A stretch of 64,000 nucleotides of DNA from Rhodococcus sp. Leaf278 (lineage in GTDB: Bacteria; Actinomycetota; Actinomycetes; Mycobacteriales; Mycobacteriaceae): positions 62,001-126,000 of the forward strand of contig NZ_LMRR01000004.1 in assembly GCF_001426085.1 (NCBI RefSeq), in the 5' to 3' direction. The translations under genes were made by a program, and so were the position numbers. A model generated the notes under the pieces. That model worked only from the letters and a program-made list of their open reading frames with translations. It had not been told where the DNA came from and made no database searches. Positions within the stretch are counted from its first letter, which is position 1. Each line of letters opens with the position of its first letter. Positions 1 through 8,909 of this stretch are shown here, in pieces.

Positions 1-1
1 G

Positions 2-109
2 CAGGTGGCGGGGTGGGAGAACGGCGACGCGGGGGCGTTCCTGGACAACTACCTGCGCGTCACGCGTCGGGCAAAAGCAGTGGTGGAGCGGACGTTCGGC
101 GGTGCCTAG
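2..109 (+). CDS. glnE: GlnE, glutamine synthetase adenylyltransferase (3' end only)
   Basis: Only the last 35 codons lie in the window; the reading frame is open from the left edge to a TAG at 107-109. The tail ([20 protein letters not shown]) looks like the C-terminal helix of bifunctional GlnE, which adenylylates and deadenylylates glutamine synthetase. Context supports this: glnA lies about 5 kb away, and in mycobacteria glnE and glnA1 are neighbours. Here an osmoprotectant operon separates them. The identification rests on a short tail and on synteny, so it is good but not certain. Confidence 0.7.
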   Translation, partial: QVAGWENGDAGAFLDNYLRVTRRAKAVVERTFGGA

Positions 110-121
110 TCCCATCTCCCT

Positions 122-1105
122 CTAGTCACCGTCGACGGTGACGAAGCCCTGCTTCACCATCCAGTCGCGCGCGACATCTGCTGGCTCACGGCCGTCTATG
201 TCCACCTGCCGGTTGAGCTCGGTGATCTCGTCGTTCGTCAACACTGCGGAGATCGGAGCGGTGACCTCGGCGATCTCCGGGTATTGCTCGGCGATCGGCG
301 TGCGGATCACGACCGTGGCGTTGTAGCGGGGAAAGAATCTCTTGTCGTCCTGAATCACTGTCAGATCCAGGCCTTTGATGCGGCCGTCGGTGGTGAACAC
401 TTCACCGAACGTGCACTGCGAACCGTCGGCTGTTGCTTGATAGATGATGCCGCCCTGCAACACCTGCCGCGGAACGACATTGGGGTCGAAGCCGTAGGCA
501 GCGGCCATACCCGGAAACCCGTCCTGTCGCGAATTGAACTCGGTTTCCACACAGGTCTGTGCCGCGGCCGGATCGGTCTTGGCGAGCGCGGCATAGTCCG
601 ACAGCGTCTTGATGCCGGTCGCGTCTGCCGTTGCCTGATTCATCGCAAGTGCATACGTGTTGTCCATCGGTGCTGGGTTGACCCAGGTGAGTCCGTTGGC
701 CGCGTCCTGGTCGCGTAGGGCTTCGAACTGCCCGGTGGCGTCCGGGATGGCGGTTTCGTTTCCCAGGAAGTTGATCCAGGCTGTACCGGTGTATTCGTAA
801 GTGACGTCCACCTGGCCGGAGACCATAGCTTGTCGAGTGCTGTTGGACCCCGAAATGTTGGTGAGATCGCGAACGTCGGCTCCGGCGGCCACCAGTCCGA
901 ATTCGAGTATGTATCCCAGGATCACCTGCTCGGTGAATTCTTTCGAGCCGACGATCAACTTTGCGCCCTCGAGACCAGGCACAGGTTGGATGCTGCCGGG
1001 TTCCACGGACAGCGGCACCGCACTACCCGACTCCAGACCGCAACTCGTCAGCGCCGTCAGCAGAACGGCGCACAGGGCAATCGATCGTCGTACGGTGTGC
1101 CGCAT
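122..1105 (-). CDS. Osmoprotectant (glycine betaine/choline-type) ABC transporter binding lipoprotein, copy 2
   Basis: A 327-residue OpuAC/ProX-family substrate-binding protein. It has an N-terminal lipoprotein signal (positive MRHTVRRS, hydrophobic core, lipobox LTSC with the lipid-modified Cys near residue 22) and the family's early GSKEFTEQ and later TYEYTGTAW segments. It should sit on the outer face of the membrane and deliver a quaternary-amine solute to the permeases encoded upstream. It is the last gene of a five-gene minus-strand operon and lies 35 bp after a paralogue of identical length (1141-2124). The two proteins are alike throughout, so a tandem duplication is likely. The exact ligand cannot be read from the sequence. 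Confidence 0.9.
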   Translation of the reverse strand: MRHTVRRSIALCAVLLTALTSCGLESGSAVPLSVEPGSIQPVPGLEGAKLIVGSKEFTEQVILGYILEFGLVAAGADVRDLTNISGSNSTRQAMVSGQVDVTYEYTGTAWINFLGNETAIPDATGQFEALRDQDAANGLTWVNPAPMDNTYALAMNQATADATGIKTLSDYAALAKTDPAAAQTCVETEFNSRQDGFPGMAAAYGFDPNVVPRQVLQGGIIYQATADGSQCTFGEVFTTDGRIKGLDLTVIQDDKRFFPRYNATVVIRTPIAEQYPEIAEVTAPISAVLTNDEITELNRQVDIDGREPADVARDWMVKQGFVTVDGD

Positions 1106-1140
1106 CAGCTTCGGTCCTTACGGTTCGAGGTAAGAGACGG

Positions 1141-2124
1141 CTAATCCGCGCCGGCGGTGACAAAGCCTTCTTTGACCATCCAGTCACGGGCGACCTCGGC
1201 GGGTTCGCGACCGTCGACGTCGACCTGCTTGTTCAGTTCGGTGATCTCGTCGTTGGTCAGCTTTGCCGAGATCGGTGCCGTCAACTCGGCGATCTGTGGA
1301 TACTGCTCGGCGATCGACGAGCGGATCACCACCGTGGCGTTGTACCGGGGAAAGAAGCTCTTGTCGTCCTCGACCACAACGAGATTCAGACCCTTGATTC
1401 GGCCGTCGGTAGTGAACACCTCACCGAACTTGCACTGCGAACCCTCGGCCGTCGCCTGATAGATGATTCCGGTCTGCAGAATCTGACGGGGAACAGCATT
1501 GGGGTCGAAACCGTAGGCCGCCGCCAGCCCGGGAAATCCGTCCTGCCGAGAATTGAACTCGGTCTCGACGCACAACGCCGACGCGGCCGGATCGCGCGCC
1601 ACGAGAGCCGCGTAGTCCGAGAGTGTCTTCACTCCGGTCTGGTCCGCCGTCGCCTGGTTCATCGCCAGTGCGTACGTATTGTCCATCGGCGCGGGGTTGA
1701 CCCACGTCAGTCCATTGGCGACATCGGCGTCGCGGACCGCATCGAACTGCTCGGTGGCGTCCGTGATGGGACTTTCGTTGCCGAGGTAGTTGATCCAGCC
1801 GGTCCCGGTGTACTCGTAGGTGAGATCGACCTGCCCGGAGACCATGGCTTGGCGAGTACTGTTGGACCCCGAAATATTTGTCAGGTCGCGAACGTCGGCA
1901 CCTGCGGCCGACAACGCGAATTCGAGGATGTAGCCCAATACGATCTGCTCGGTGAAGTCCTTGGAGCCGACGGTCAATTCCGCGCCCTCGAGACCCGGCA
2001 TCGCTTCGATGCTCCCGGGCTCCACCGACAGTGGCACCGCGCTGCCCGATTGCAAACCGCACCCTGCCAGTGCGAGCGTGCTGATCGCGCACAGGGCAAT
2101 GAGCTGTCGTGTCGAGCGCCGCAT
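1141..2124 (-). CDS. Osmoprotectant ABC transporter binding lipoprotein, copy 1
   Basis: A 327-residue OpuAC/ProX-family lipoprotein and close paralogue of the next gene. Signal peptide MRRSTRQL with lipobox LAGC, then the GSKDFTEQ motif. The frame is open 86 codons further upstream, but that stretch lies inside the permease gene. The start at 2124 is chosen because its ATG overlaps the permease TGA (TGATG), it begins the lipoprotein signal, and it gives exactly the length of the paralogue. The duplicated binding protein may widen the ligand range of a single transporter; that is inference. Known relatives bind glycine betaine, choline, carnitine or proline betaine. Confidence 0.9.
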   Translation of the reverse strand: MRRSTRQLIALCAISTLALAGCGLQSGSAVPLSVEPGSIEAMPGLEGAELTVGSKDFTEQIVLGYILEFALSAAGADVRDLTNISGSNSTRQAMVSGQVDLTYEYTGTGWINYLGNESPITDATEQFDAVRDADVANGLTWVNPAPMDNTYALAMNQATADQTGVKTLSDYAALVARDPAASALCVETEFNSRQDGFPGLAAAYGFDPNAVPRQILQTGIIYQATAEGSQCKFGEVFTTDGRIKGLNLVVVEDDKSFFPRYNATVVIRSSIAEQYPQIAELTAPISAKLTNDEITELNKQVDVDGREPAEVARDWMVKEGFVTAGAD

Positions 2125-2933
2125 CAGCGCAGTCCTTTCGGGCCGAGAAAGGCCTCGGCGAGCGCCCCGAGCCAGTCCACGAACAACGCGAGGGCCACGG
2201 CGAGAACGCCTCCCACGACGAGGATCAGCGGCTGATAGAGCTTGTATCCGGTATCGATCAGAACTCCGAGACCTCCCGCTCCCACGAGAAAACTCAGTGT
2301 GGCCGTGCCGACAGCGAGCACCAGCGACGTGCGGAGACCGGCCAACATGTAGGGCACGGCGAGCGGAAACTCGATACGCCACAGAATGCCGCTACTCGAC
2401 ATGCCTTGTCCGCGTGCGGCATCGATATAGCTCGGGTCGACCTGCTGGAAGCCGAGCATCGTGTTTCGGAGAACCGGAAGGAGTGAGTAGAACGCGATGG
2501 GGAGTACGCCGATCCAGAAACCGGTCTTGCCCGTCGCGAGGAACAACAACACCAGCAGGCCGACAGCCGGAGCGGCCTGACCGATGTTGGCAATACCGAT
2601 GAAGATCGGCGCCAACTTTCGGTAGCCGTTGCGGGTCAACAGAATTCCCAGTGGAACCGCTATCGCGAGCACGAGCGCGGTGACGACGACGGTGATGACG
2701 ACGTGCTCGGACAGCCGCTGGAACAAGGTGCTCGCGTTCAGTGTCTCCTTTTGCGTGGCACTCAAGTCGCGGGTGAACGTGTAGGCAAGCAGAACGACGA
2801 CGACCAACAAGATGATCGCGGGTTGCACCAGCAAGCGAATCCGCTCGGCTCGCTTGGCAGCCTGCTTCGCCGCCTGCGCGCCGCTGTCGTCTCCCGCTGC
2901 ATCGACGACCGAGGGGTCCGCAGAGGTCGTCAC
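2124..2933 (-). CDS. Osmoprotectant ABC transporter permease (ProW/OpuCB-like)
   Basis: A 269-residue inner-membrane permease with a charged cytoplasmic N-terminus (about 30 residues rich in Ala, Lys and Arg) and several hydrophobic helices. The EAA loop that docks on the ATPase (DAARGQGMSSSGILWRIEFP) is in the second half. It overlaps the ATPase gene by 4 bp (ATGA) and touches the first binding-protein gene, so translation is probably coupled. Together with the 216-residue permease at 4122-4772 it would form the membrane heterodimer of the transporter. Confidence 0.9.
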   Translation of the reverse strand: MTTSADPSVVDAAGDDSGAQAAKQAAKRAERIRLLVQPAIILLVVVVLLAYTFTRDLSATQKETLNASTLFQRLSEHVVITVVVTALVLAIAVPLGILLTRNGYRKLAPIFIGIANIGQAAPAVGLLVLLFLATGKTGFWIGVLPIAFYSLLPVLRNTMLGFQQVDPSYIDAARGQGMSSSGILWRIEFPLAVPYMLAGLRTSLVLAVGTATLSFLVGAGGLGVLIDTGYKLYQPLILVVGGVLAVALALFVDWLGALAEAFLGPKGLR

Positions 2934-4129
2934 GACGGACTTCCTGCAGTCACGTCTTCCGCTGAGTTGTCCTTGTCGTGGTCGTGAGCATGCTGCGAAC
3001 GGATGGTCTTGATGGTGTCGATCAGTTGCTCGATGGTGATCGTGCCGGCGTATTCACCGCGCTGACCGGTCACCGTTGCGGTCGCATTTCCCTCGGCGAG
3101 AAGCGCTTCGAGTGCGTCCTGCAGCGTCGACTGCGTCGAGACCATTTCGCCCATCGGAACACCGACGTCGCGCAGGCTCTTCGCGTTCGTGAGGTGGCGT
3201 CGATCGGTCCATCGAATGGGCCGCTTGCGCGCGTCGAGAATGATTCCCCATGCTTCCGGGTCGTTTCCGAGAGCCGCGTTCATCGACTCGACCGGCTGAT
3301 CCTCGCCCATGACCGGAACATCGGACAATTCGATGTCACGCACTCTCATCAGGGTCAGTTGCTTGAGAGCTGCACCGGCACCGACGAATCCGGCAACGGT
3401 GTCGTCGGCCGGATTGGCCAGTACTGCCTCTGGGGTGTCGAACTGCAGAATCCGAGACTGATTGCCCAACACAGCGATTCGATCACCGAGCTTGACGGCT
3501 TCGTCGAAGTCGTGGGTGACGAACACGATGGTCTTGCCCAATTCTGCCTGGAGGCGCATCAGTTCGTCTTGCAACAGGCCGCGGGTGATGGGGTCGACGG
3601 CACCGAAGGGCTCGTCCATCAACAGAACCGGGGGATCGGCGGCCAGAGCGCGTGCAACACCGACCCGCTGCTGCTGACCTCCCGACAGTTGGCGCGGGTA
3701 GCGGTCTCGGTACAACGCCGGATCGAGACCGACGAGATCGAGCATTTCGTCCGTGCGATCCGAGATCCGGTTCTTCTTCCAGCCGATCAACCCTGGAACC
3801 ATCCCGACGTTCTCGGAAATGGTCATGTGCGGGAACAGTCCTGCTTGCTGGATGGAGTATCCGATCGTGCGGCGGAGCTCGTTCGGGTTGATCGACAACG
3901 CGTCCTTGCCGCCGATGGTGATGCGGCCCGACGTCGGCTCGATCAATCGATTGATCATGCGCATGGTCGTCGTTTTGCCACAGCCGGACGGGCCGACCAG
4001 GACGACCACCTCGCCGGCAGGAATCGTCATCGACACGTTGTCGACGGCCGCATCCTTCTGGCCCGAGTAACTCTTGGTCACGTTCTCCAGCACGATTTCT
4101 GCACCGGATACGGTCGTTTTCTCACTCAC
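2930..4129 (-). CDS. Osmoprotectant ABC transporter ATP-binding protein with CBS domains
   Basis: A 399-residue ABC ATPase of the OpuAA/ProV type. Walker A is GPSGCGKT (residues 46-53), the signature is LSGGQQQRVGVARAL, and Walker B is VLLMDEPFGAVDP, followed by the switch His in VTHDFDEA. The C-terminal 130 residues resemble the tandem CBS domains that in OpuA-type importers sense ionic strength or, in some homologues, c-di-AMP. The polar tail after them is His-Asp rich (HAHDHDKD). It lies between the two permease genes, overlapping one by 8 bp and the other by 4 bp. ATP hydrolysis here powers uptake of compatible solutes. Confidence 0.92.
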   Translation of the reverse strand: MSEKTTVSGAEIVLENVTKSYSGQKDAAVDNVSMTIPAGEVVVLVGPSGCGKTTTMRMINRLIEPTSGRITIGGKDALSINPNELRRTIGYSIQQAGLFPHMTISENVGMVPGLIGWKKNRISDRTDEMLDLVGLDPALYRDRYPRQLSGGQQQRVGVARALAADPPVLLMDEPFGAVDPITRGLLQDELMRLQAELGKTIVFVTHDFDEAVKLGDRIAVLGNQSRILQFDTPEAVLANPADDTVAGFVGAGAALKQLTLMRVRDIELSDVPVMGEDQPVESMNAALGNDPEAWGIILDARKRPIRWTDRRHLTNAKSLRDVGVPMGEMVSTQSTLQDALEALLAEGNATATVTGQRGEYAGTITIEQLIDTIKTIRSQHAHDHDKDNSAEDVTAGSPS

Positions 4130-4772
4130 GGATACCCCTCGAGGTGGTCAATTTGCCGATCACGACGTAGATCCCATCGAGTATCAGCGCCAGCAGGACG
4201 ATGAGGATGGTGCCGGTCAGGGCCTGTGGAACGGCCGTGGGGCTGCCGACCCGCGCGAGCCCGGAGAACAGAAGGTTGCCCAGTCCAGGGCCTTTGGCGT
4301 ACGCAGCGATGGCCAGAATGCCCATGGCCAGCTGTGTGCTGATCCGCATCCCGGTCAGAATCGAGGGCCACGCCAGTGGAATCTCGATGCGCCGCAATAC
4401 AAGAATTCGGCTCATACCGATTCCGCGAGCAGCATCGGTGACCGCTGGGTTCACCGCATCGAGCCCTACCACCGTGTTCCGGATGATCGGAAGCAGCGAG
4501 TACAGAACGAGAGCAGTTACTGTCGGTCGAACGCCCAGTCCCAGAATGGGAATCAGCAGACCCAACAGAGCGAACGACGGGATCGTCAGTACAGTGCTCG
4601 CGAGAGCTGTCGCCACGGCTGATCCGGCCGGACTGCGGTAGACGAGGATGCCGATGGCCACGCCGAGCACGGTAGCGATGATCACGCATTGCACGACGGC
4701 CGAAACATGCAGATATGAATCGATCGCCAACTGTCTTCGCCGCCCGACGATGAATTCCCACAGTGCATCCAT
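4122..4772 (-). CDS. Osmoprotectant ABC transporter permease (first gene of operon)
   Basis: A 216-residue permease with about six hydrophobic segments and an EAA loop (DAARGIGMSRILVLRRIEIP). The frame can be extended to a GTG at 4829, but the ATG at 4772 is preferred because AGAGGA lies about 9 bases upstream and the N-terminus then matches short OpuBB/OpuCD permeases. It is the promoter-proximal gene of the operon, about 135 bp from the glnA terminator. The 3' end overlaps the ATPase start. I saw no clear osmotic-stress promoter in the leader. Confidence 0.88.
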   Translation of the reverse strand: MDALWEFIVGRRRQLAIDSYLHVSAVVQCVIIATVLGVAIGILVYRSPAGSAVATALASTVLTIPSFALLGLLIPILGLGVRPTVTALVLYSLLPIIRNTVVGLDAVNPAVTDAARGIGMSRILVLRRIEIPLAWPSILTGMRISTQLAMGILAIAAYAKGPGLGNLLFSGLARVGSPTAVPQALTGTILIVLLALILDGIYVVIGKLTTSRGIRE

Positions 4773-4905
4773 GCAGTTGTCGTCCTCTGTTCGCCGGTAG
4801 CGGATGATTTCTTTTACCCCGCGTACCACTTATCAAACGCCGACCGGTCCGAATTCTTTGCGGATTGCTGCAAAAGTTGCCGATCGGAAACAATCGAGAA
4901 CGCGA

Positions 4906-4939
4906 AAACGCCCGGCCGAAAAGATTCGGCCGGGCGTTT
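4906..4939 (-). terminator. Strong intrinsic terminator after glnA
   Basis: A perfect 15-bp stem (4906-4920 with 4925-4939) with an AAGA loop, flanked by A/T runs, begins 20 bp past the glnA stop codon. On the minus strand it ends in a short T run (TTTT). It should insulate the downstream osmoprotectant operon from glnA transcription. Confidence 0.85.
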
Positions 4940-4959
4940 GTTCGTGCAAATCTATCGAC

Positions 4960-6396
4960 TCACACGTCGTAGTACAGCGAGAATTCGTACGGGTGCGGTC
5001 GCAGGTTGACCGGCGCAATCTCCTGCTCACGCTTGAGCGAGATCCAGGTCTCGATCAAGTCGGTCGTGAACACGCCACCCTCGGTGAGGTAGTCATGATC
5101 GGCCTCGAGACGGTCGATCACCGCGTTCAGCGAGGTAGGTGCCTGAGGAATGTTCTTGGCTTCCTCGGGCGGCAACTCGTAGAGGTCCTTGTCGACCGGA
5201 GCCATCGGCTCGATCTTGTTCTTGATTCCGTCCAGGCCCGCCATCATCTGAGCAGCGAAGTTGAGGTACGGGTTGCCCGAGGAGTCCGGGGCGCGGAACT
5301 CGAGGCGCTTGGCCTTCGGGTTGTTGCCAGTGATCGGGATGCGGACTGCCGCAGACCGGTTGCGCTGGCTGTAGACCAGGTTGATGGGGGCTTCGTAGCC
5401 CGGCACCAGACGATGGTAGGAGTTGATCGTCGGGTTGGTGAACGCCAACAGTGACGGCGCGTGGTGCAGGATGCCGCCGATGTAGTGGCGTGCAAGATCC
5501 GACAGTCCGGCGTATCCGGCCTCGTCGTGGAAGAGGGGCTTTCCGTCCTTCCACAGCGACTGGTGCACGTGCATGCCCGAGCCGTTGTCACCGAAGAGCG
5601 GCTTCGGCATGAACGTCGCCGACTTGCCGTTCTGCCATGCGGTGTTCTTGACGATGTACTTGAACAGCTGCAGATCGTCGGCCGCGCGGAGCAGCGTGTT
5701 GAACTTGTAGTTGATCTCCTGCTGACCGCCGGTGCCGACCTCGTGGTGAGCGCGCTCGAGCTCGAAGCCCGCGTTCTGCAGGTTGGTGGAGATCTGGTCG
5801 CGCAGGTCCACGTAGTGGTCGTACGGAGCGACGGGGAAGTAGCCACCCTTGAAGCGAACCTTGTAGCCGAGGTTCGGGCTGCCGTCTGCCTCGGTCTCGG
5901 CTCCGGTGTTCCACCAACCCGAGGAGGAATCCACCTCGTAGAAGGCACCGTTGGCCTGCGAGTCGAAGCGCACGGAATCGAAGATGTAGAACTCGGCCTC
6001 GGCACCGAAGTATGCGGTGTCGGCGATGCCGGTGCTGGCCAAGTACTCTTCGGCCTTGCGAGCCACGTTGCGGGGATCGCGGCTGTACGCCTCACGCGTG
6101 AACGGATCGTGGACGAAGAAGTCGATGTTCAGCGTCTTGGCGTTGCGGAACGGATCGACCTGAGCGGTGGCGTAGTCCGGAAGCAAGATCATGTCGGACT
6201 CGTGGATGGACTGGAAGCCACGGACGGACGAGCCGTCGAACGCGAGACCGTCTTCCAGGGTATCGGCCGTGAACGCCTTGGCAGCGATCGAGAAGTGCTG
6301 CTGCGCACCCGGCAGATCCGTGAATCGGATGTCGACGTATTCGATTCCTTCATCTGCGATGAACTTGATGACCTCTTGGGCCGTGGAAAACGCCAC
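4960..6396 (-). CDS. glnA: Glutamine synthetase type I (GlnA1)
   Basis: Makes glutamine from glutamate, ammonia and ATP; a cytoplasmic dodecamer and the main ammonia-assimilating enzyme. At 478 residues it equals M. tuberculosis GlnA1 in length. The ATP/metal-site motif [12 protein letters not shown] is present, and the C-terminal DLYELPPEE carries the Tyr that GlnE adenylylates. The frame extends upstream to 6453, but the GTG at 6396 is chosen because AAAGGAGC precedes it by about 6 bases and VAFSTAQEV is the family N-terminus. It is divergent from the RDD gene and is followed by a strong terminator. A GlnR-like box lies about 70 bp upstream. Confidence 0.97.
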   Translation of the reverse strand: MAFSTAQEVIKFIADEGIEYVDIRFTDLPGAQQHFSIAAKAFTADTLEDGLAFDGSSVRGFQSIHESDMILLPDYATAQVDPFRNAKTLNIDFFVHDPFTREAYSRDPRNVARKAEEYLASTGIADTAYFGAEAEFYIFDSVRFDSQANGAFYEVDSSSGWWNTGAETEADGSPNLGYKVRFKGGYFPVAPYDHYVDLRDQISTNLQNAGFELERAHHEVGTGGQQEINYKFNTLLRAADDLQLFKYIVKNTAWQNGKSATFMPKPLFGDNGSGMHVHQSLWKDGKPLFHDEAGYAGLSDLARHYIGGILHHAPSLLAFTNPTINSYHRLVPGYEAPINLVYSQRNRSAAVRIPITGNNPKAKRLEFRAPDSSGNPYLNFAAQMMAGLDGIKNKIEPMAPVDKDLYELPPEEAKNIPQAPTSLNAVIDRLEADHDYLTEGGVFTTDLIETWISLKREQEIAPVNLRPHPYEFSLYYDV

Positions 6397-6466
6397 GCTT
6401 TTGCTCCTTTGTTGAGTCCGTCGAACTGACGTTATGGACTTGGTGTTGCCCACCCGTCAAGGTCGT

Positions 6467-6482
6467 GTTTCGCCCGTGTTAC
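6467..6482 (-). promoter_or_regulatory. Putative GlnR box upstream of glnA
   Basis: On the minus strand the sequence reads GTAAC-ACGGGC-GAAAC. This matches the actinobacterial GlnR a/b half-site pattern gTnAc-n6-GaAAc exactly. It lies 71 bp before the glnA start codon. A second, imperfect copy (GACACACGGGAAAACAC on the minus strand) lies near 6522-6540. GlnR activates glnA under nitrogen limitation in Streptomyces and mycobacteria. No binding data are available here. Confidence 0.65.
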
Positions 6483-6563
6483 GCGTCCTGGTTCACGAGC
6501 GGCACGGACAACAGTACGTCCGTGTGTTTTCCCGTGTGTCCGGTCGCGCCTATCCTGGAAATC

Positions 6564-7028
6564 ATGGCACGAATGACAGGGTCCTGGTTGTCCGGACCGG
6601 CGGCCGCGAACCCACGACAACCACAGAACTTTCGCGGCGAAGAACTGGGCCTGCCTCAGCAGGGGGTCGGAGCACTGGCTGGTGCAGGGCGCAGAATCTT
6701 GGCCCTGATTCTGGACTGGACCATGGCGACCGGCGTGGCGTCGCTGATACTCGGCGGTTACACCACGAGTGGGCTGATCTCGACGATCGTGCTCGGCGTG
6801 TGGTTCGCAGTAGGACTGGTGACCGTCTCGTTGTTCTCGTTCACCCCGGGGCAGTTCGTGGTCGGCATCCAGGTCGGCCGCATCGACGCTCACGCCCGAG
6901 TCGGTTTCGTCCGAGCCTTGGTTCGTCAGCTGATACTGCTGTTCGTCGTCCCGGCCGTCATCACCGACATGGACGGTCGCGGAATGCACGACCGCGCAAC
7001 GGGAACAGCCCTGCTGCGAACCCGTTGA
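6564..7028 (+). CDS. RDD-family small membrane protein
   Basis: A 154-residue protein with the RDD domain: the Arg of AGRRILALILDW, the first Asp of the same helix and a later Asp (HDRATGT) are present. There are about three hydrophobic helices. The start is set at the ATG beginning MARMTGSW; the frame is open further upstream but crosses the glnA promoter region. The equivalent gene sits beside glnA1 in mycobacteria. RDD proteins are thought to act in transport or ion tolerance, but no function is established for this one. It is divergent from glnA and convergent with the DUF4191 gene. Confidence 0.85.
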   Translation: MARMTGSWLSGPAAANPRQPQNFRGEELGLPQQGVGALAGAGRRILALILDWTMATGVASLILGGYTTSGLISTIVLGVWFAVGLVTVSLFSFTPGQFVVGIQVGRIDAHARVGFVRALVRQLILLFVVPAVITDMDGRGMHDRATGTALLRTR

Positions 7029-7068
7029 GGGGGCGCACCAGGGCTGCTGTCGAGTATCGATCGGGGAT

Positions 7069-7824
7069 CTAGCGGCGCTTCATGGTCCGCTGGACGCCCT
7101 TCATCTTGGCCCCGCCGGGAACGGGTCCCTTCGGCATTGCCGGGCCGCCCTTCGTGCCGAGCGCGGAGAGCCGTGACTCGATGGTGTCCATGCGCTTGCC
7201 GTCGATGTTCTTGGGCAGCTTCGACAGATACTTCTGCAGACCCGACAGAGGAATCTGGTTCTCTCCGTTTCCGACGATGACGTCGTAGATCGGGGTATCG
7301 CCCACCAGGCGGGCGGTCTTCTTCTTCTCCTGCGCCAGCAATGCCTTCACTCGCTGGGGCGCACCCTCGGCGACGAGAATGACCCCGGGCTTGCCGATCA
7401 CCCGATGCACGGCGTCGAGGTGAGTGGTGCCGGCGATCGCGTTGGTCACCCGCCACGAACCCTGCAGGTTGTCCAGGGCCCAGGCCGCTGCACCGGCCTG
7501 ACCGTCGGCCTTCTTGTACACCGACTTCTGCACTCGGCGACCGAAGATGATGAAGGCGACCAACACGCCGAGCAGTAAGCCGATGGGGAGCAAGAACCAC
7601 TGGAAGCCGAAAGCAAGGCCGATGAGGAAGCCGACGAGCCCGAGCCCGACCACCGCCCCGATCATCAGCGGAAGGAGAGCCTTGTCGTCCTTGCGCTGCA
7701 TCTGGAACGCCTGCCACAGCTGACTGCGACGTTCCTTCGATGCCTTCTTGCGGGCCGCTTTCGCGGCTGCTTTTACTTCCTTGCTGGGCTTTGCTGCTTT
7801 GCCAGCCTTACTGCCGTTCGCCAT
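7069..7824 (-). CDS. DUF4191 membrane protein
   Basis: A 251-residue protein with a very Lys/Ala-rich N-terminus (about 40 residues), two closely spaced hydrophobic helices (about residues 50-95) and a soluble C-terminal domain ending in a basic tail (MKGVQRTMKRR). This matches the conserved DUF4191 family found next to lipA in Corynebacteriales. Function unknown. It lies downstream of lipB-lipA on the same strand with a 61-bp gap, so it may be co-transcribed and may relate to lipoylation or the envelope; that is only a neighbourhood inference. Confidence 0.85.
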   Translation of the reverse strand: MANGSKAGKAAKPSKEVKAAAKAARKKASKERRSQLWQAFQMQRKDDKALLPLMIGAVVGLGLVGFLIGLAFGFQWFLLPIGLLLGVLVAFIIFGRRVQKSVYKKADGQAGAAAWALDNLQGSWRVTNAIAGTTHLDAVHRVIGKPGVILVAEGAPQRVKALLAQEKKKTARLVGDTPIYDVIVGNGENQIPLSGLQKYLSKLPKNIDGKRMDTIESRLSALGTKGGPAMPKGPVPGGAKMKGVQRTMKRR

Positions 7825-7885
7825 ACCTCACAGGATACGTCCTGTGCCGACGCTCACGTGCACCGCTCCGGGTTGGGAACGACGA

Positions 7886-8899
7886 TCAGCGCGCGGCCAA
7901 ACGGGCCATCAGCGAACTGGCCTCCTGTGATGCTTCGCCGCCGTCGGTCAGATGGCTCATGCTCTCGGGCAGCTCACGACCGTGGTGCGCCATGGCCTGC
8001 GCGTACAGGCGGCCGGCACGGTAGGAGGAGCGGACCAACGGCCCGGCCAGAACTCCTGCGAAGCCGATCTCGGTGGCATAGTCGGAGTGCTCGACGAACT
8101 CCTCCGGCTTCACCCACCGCTCGACGGGGTGGTGTCGCGGCGAAGGCCGCAGGTACTGGGTGATGGTCAGGATGTCGCAACCTGCCTCGTGCAGGTCGCG
8201 AATCGCTTCCTGCACCTCCTCGGGTGTTTCGCCCATGCCGAGAATGAGGTTGGACTTGGTGACCAGACCGTCGTCGCGCGCTGCGGTGATGACGTCCATC
8301 GAGCGCTGGTAGCGGAACGCAGGACGGATGCGCTTGAAGATGCGCGGCACGGTCTCGACGTTGTGGGCCAGCACCTCGGGTCGCGAGGAGAAGACCTCGG
8401 CCAGCTGATCGGGCTTGGCGTTGAAATCCGGGATGAGCAGCTCGACACCGGTGTTCGGGTTCAGCTTCTTGATGAAGCGCACCGTCTCGGCGTACAGCCA
8501 CGCACCGCCGTCCTCGAGATCGTCACGAGCGACGCCGGTGATCGTCGAGTAACGCAGACCCATGGCCTGTACGGACTCCGCCACGCGGCGTGGTTCGTCT
8601 CGATCGAGGTCCTCCGGCTTACCGGTGTCGATTTGGCAGAAATCGCACCGACGGGTGCATTGTTCACCGCCGATGAGGAAGGTCGCCTCGCGATCTTCCC
8701 AGCATTCGTAGATATTCGGGCAGCCGGCTTCCTCGCACACCGTGTGCAGACCCTCGCGCTTCACAAGACCCTTGAGCTCGGTGTATTCCGGGCCCATCTT
8801 GGCTTTCGTCTTGATCCAGTTGGGTTTGCGTTCGATGGGGGTCTCCGCGTTTCGGATCTCGAGGCGGAGCAGCTTGCGTCCTTCTGGGGCCACAGTCAC
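7886..8899 (-). CDS. lipA: Lipoyl synthase (radical SAM)
   Basis: Inserts two sulfur atoms into protein-bound octanoyl groups to finish the lipoyl cofactor. 337 residues. Both iron-sulfur sites are visible: the auxiliary cluster [12 protein letters not shown] and the radical-SAM motif CTRRCDFC. The C-terminal RSSYRAG, whose Ser ligates the auxiliary cluster in LipA, is present too. It starts at a GTG 10 bp after the lipB stop, with no strong Shine-Dalgarno, which fits translational coupling. Substrates in this window include the E2 protein SucB; the H protein of the glycine cleavage system would be another. Confidence 0.97.
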   Translation of the reverse strand: MTVAPEGRKLLRLEIRNAETPIERKPNWIKTKAKMGPEYTELKGLVKREGLHTVCEEAGCPNIYECWEDREATFLIGGEQCTRRCDFCQIDTGKPEDLDRDEPRRVAESVQAMGLRYSTITGVARDDLEDGGAWLYAETVRFIKKLNPNTGVELLIPDFNAKPDQLAEVFSSRPEVLAHNVETVPRIFKRIRPAFRYQRSMDVITAARDDGLVTKSNLILGMGETPEEVQEAIRDLHEAGCDILTITQYLRPSPRHHPVERWVKPEEFVEHSDYATEIGFAGVLAGPLVRSSYRAGRLYAQAMAHHGRELPESMSHLTDGGEASQEASSLMARLAAR

Positions 8900-8909
8900 A
8901 GATTCGATG

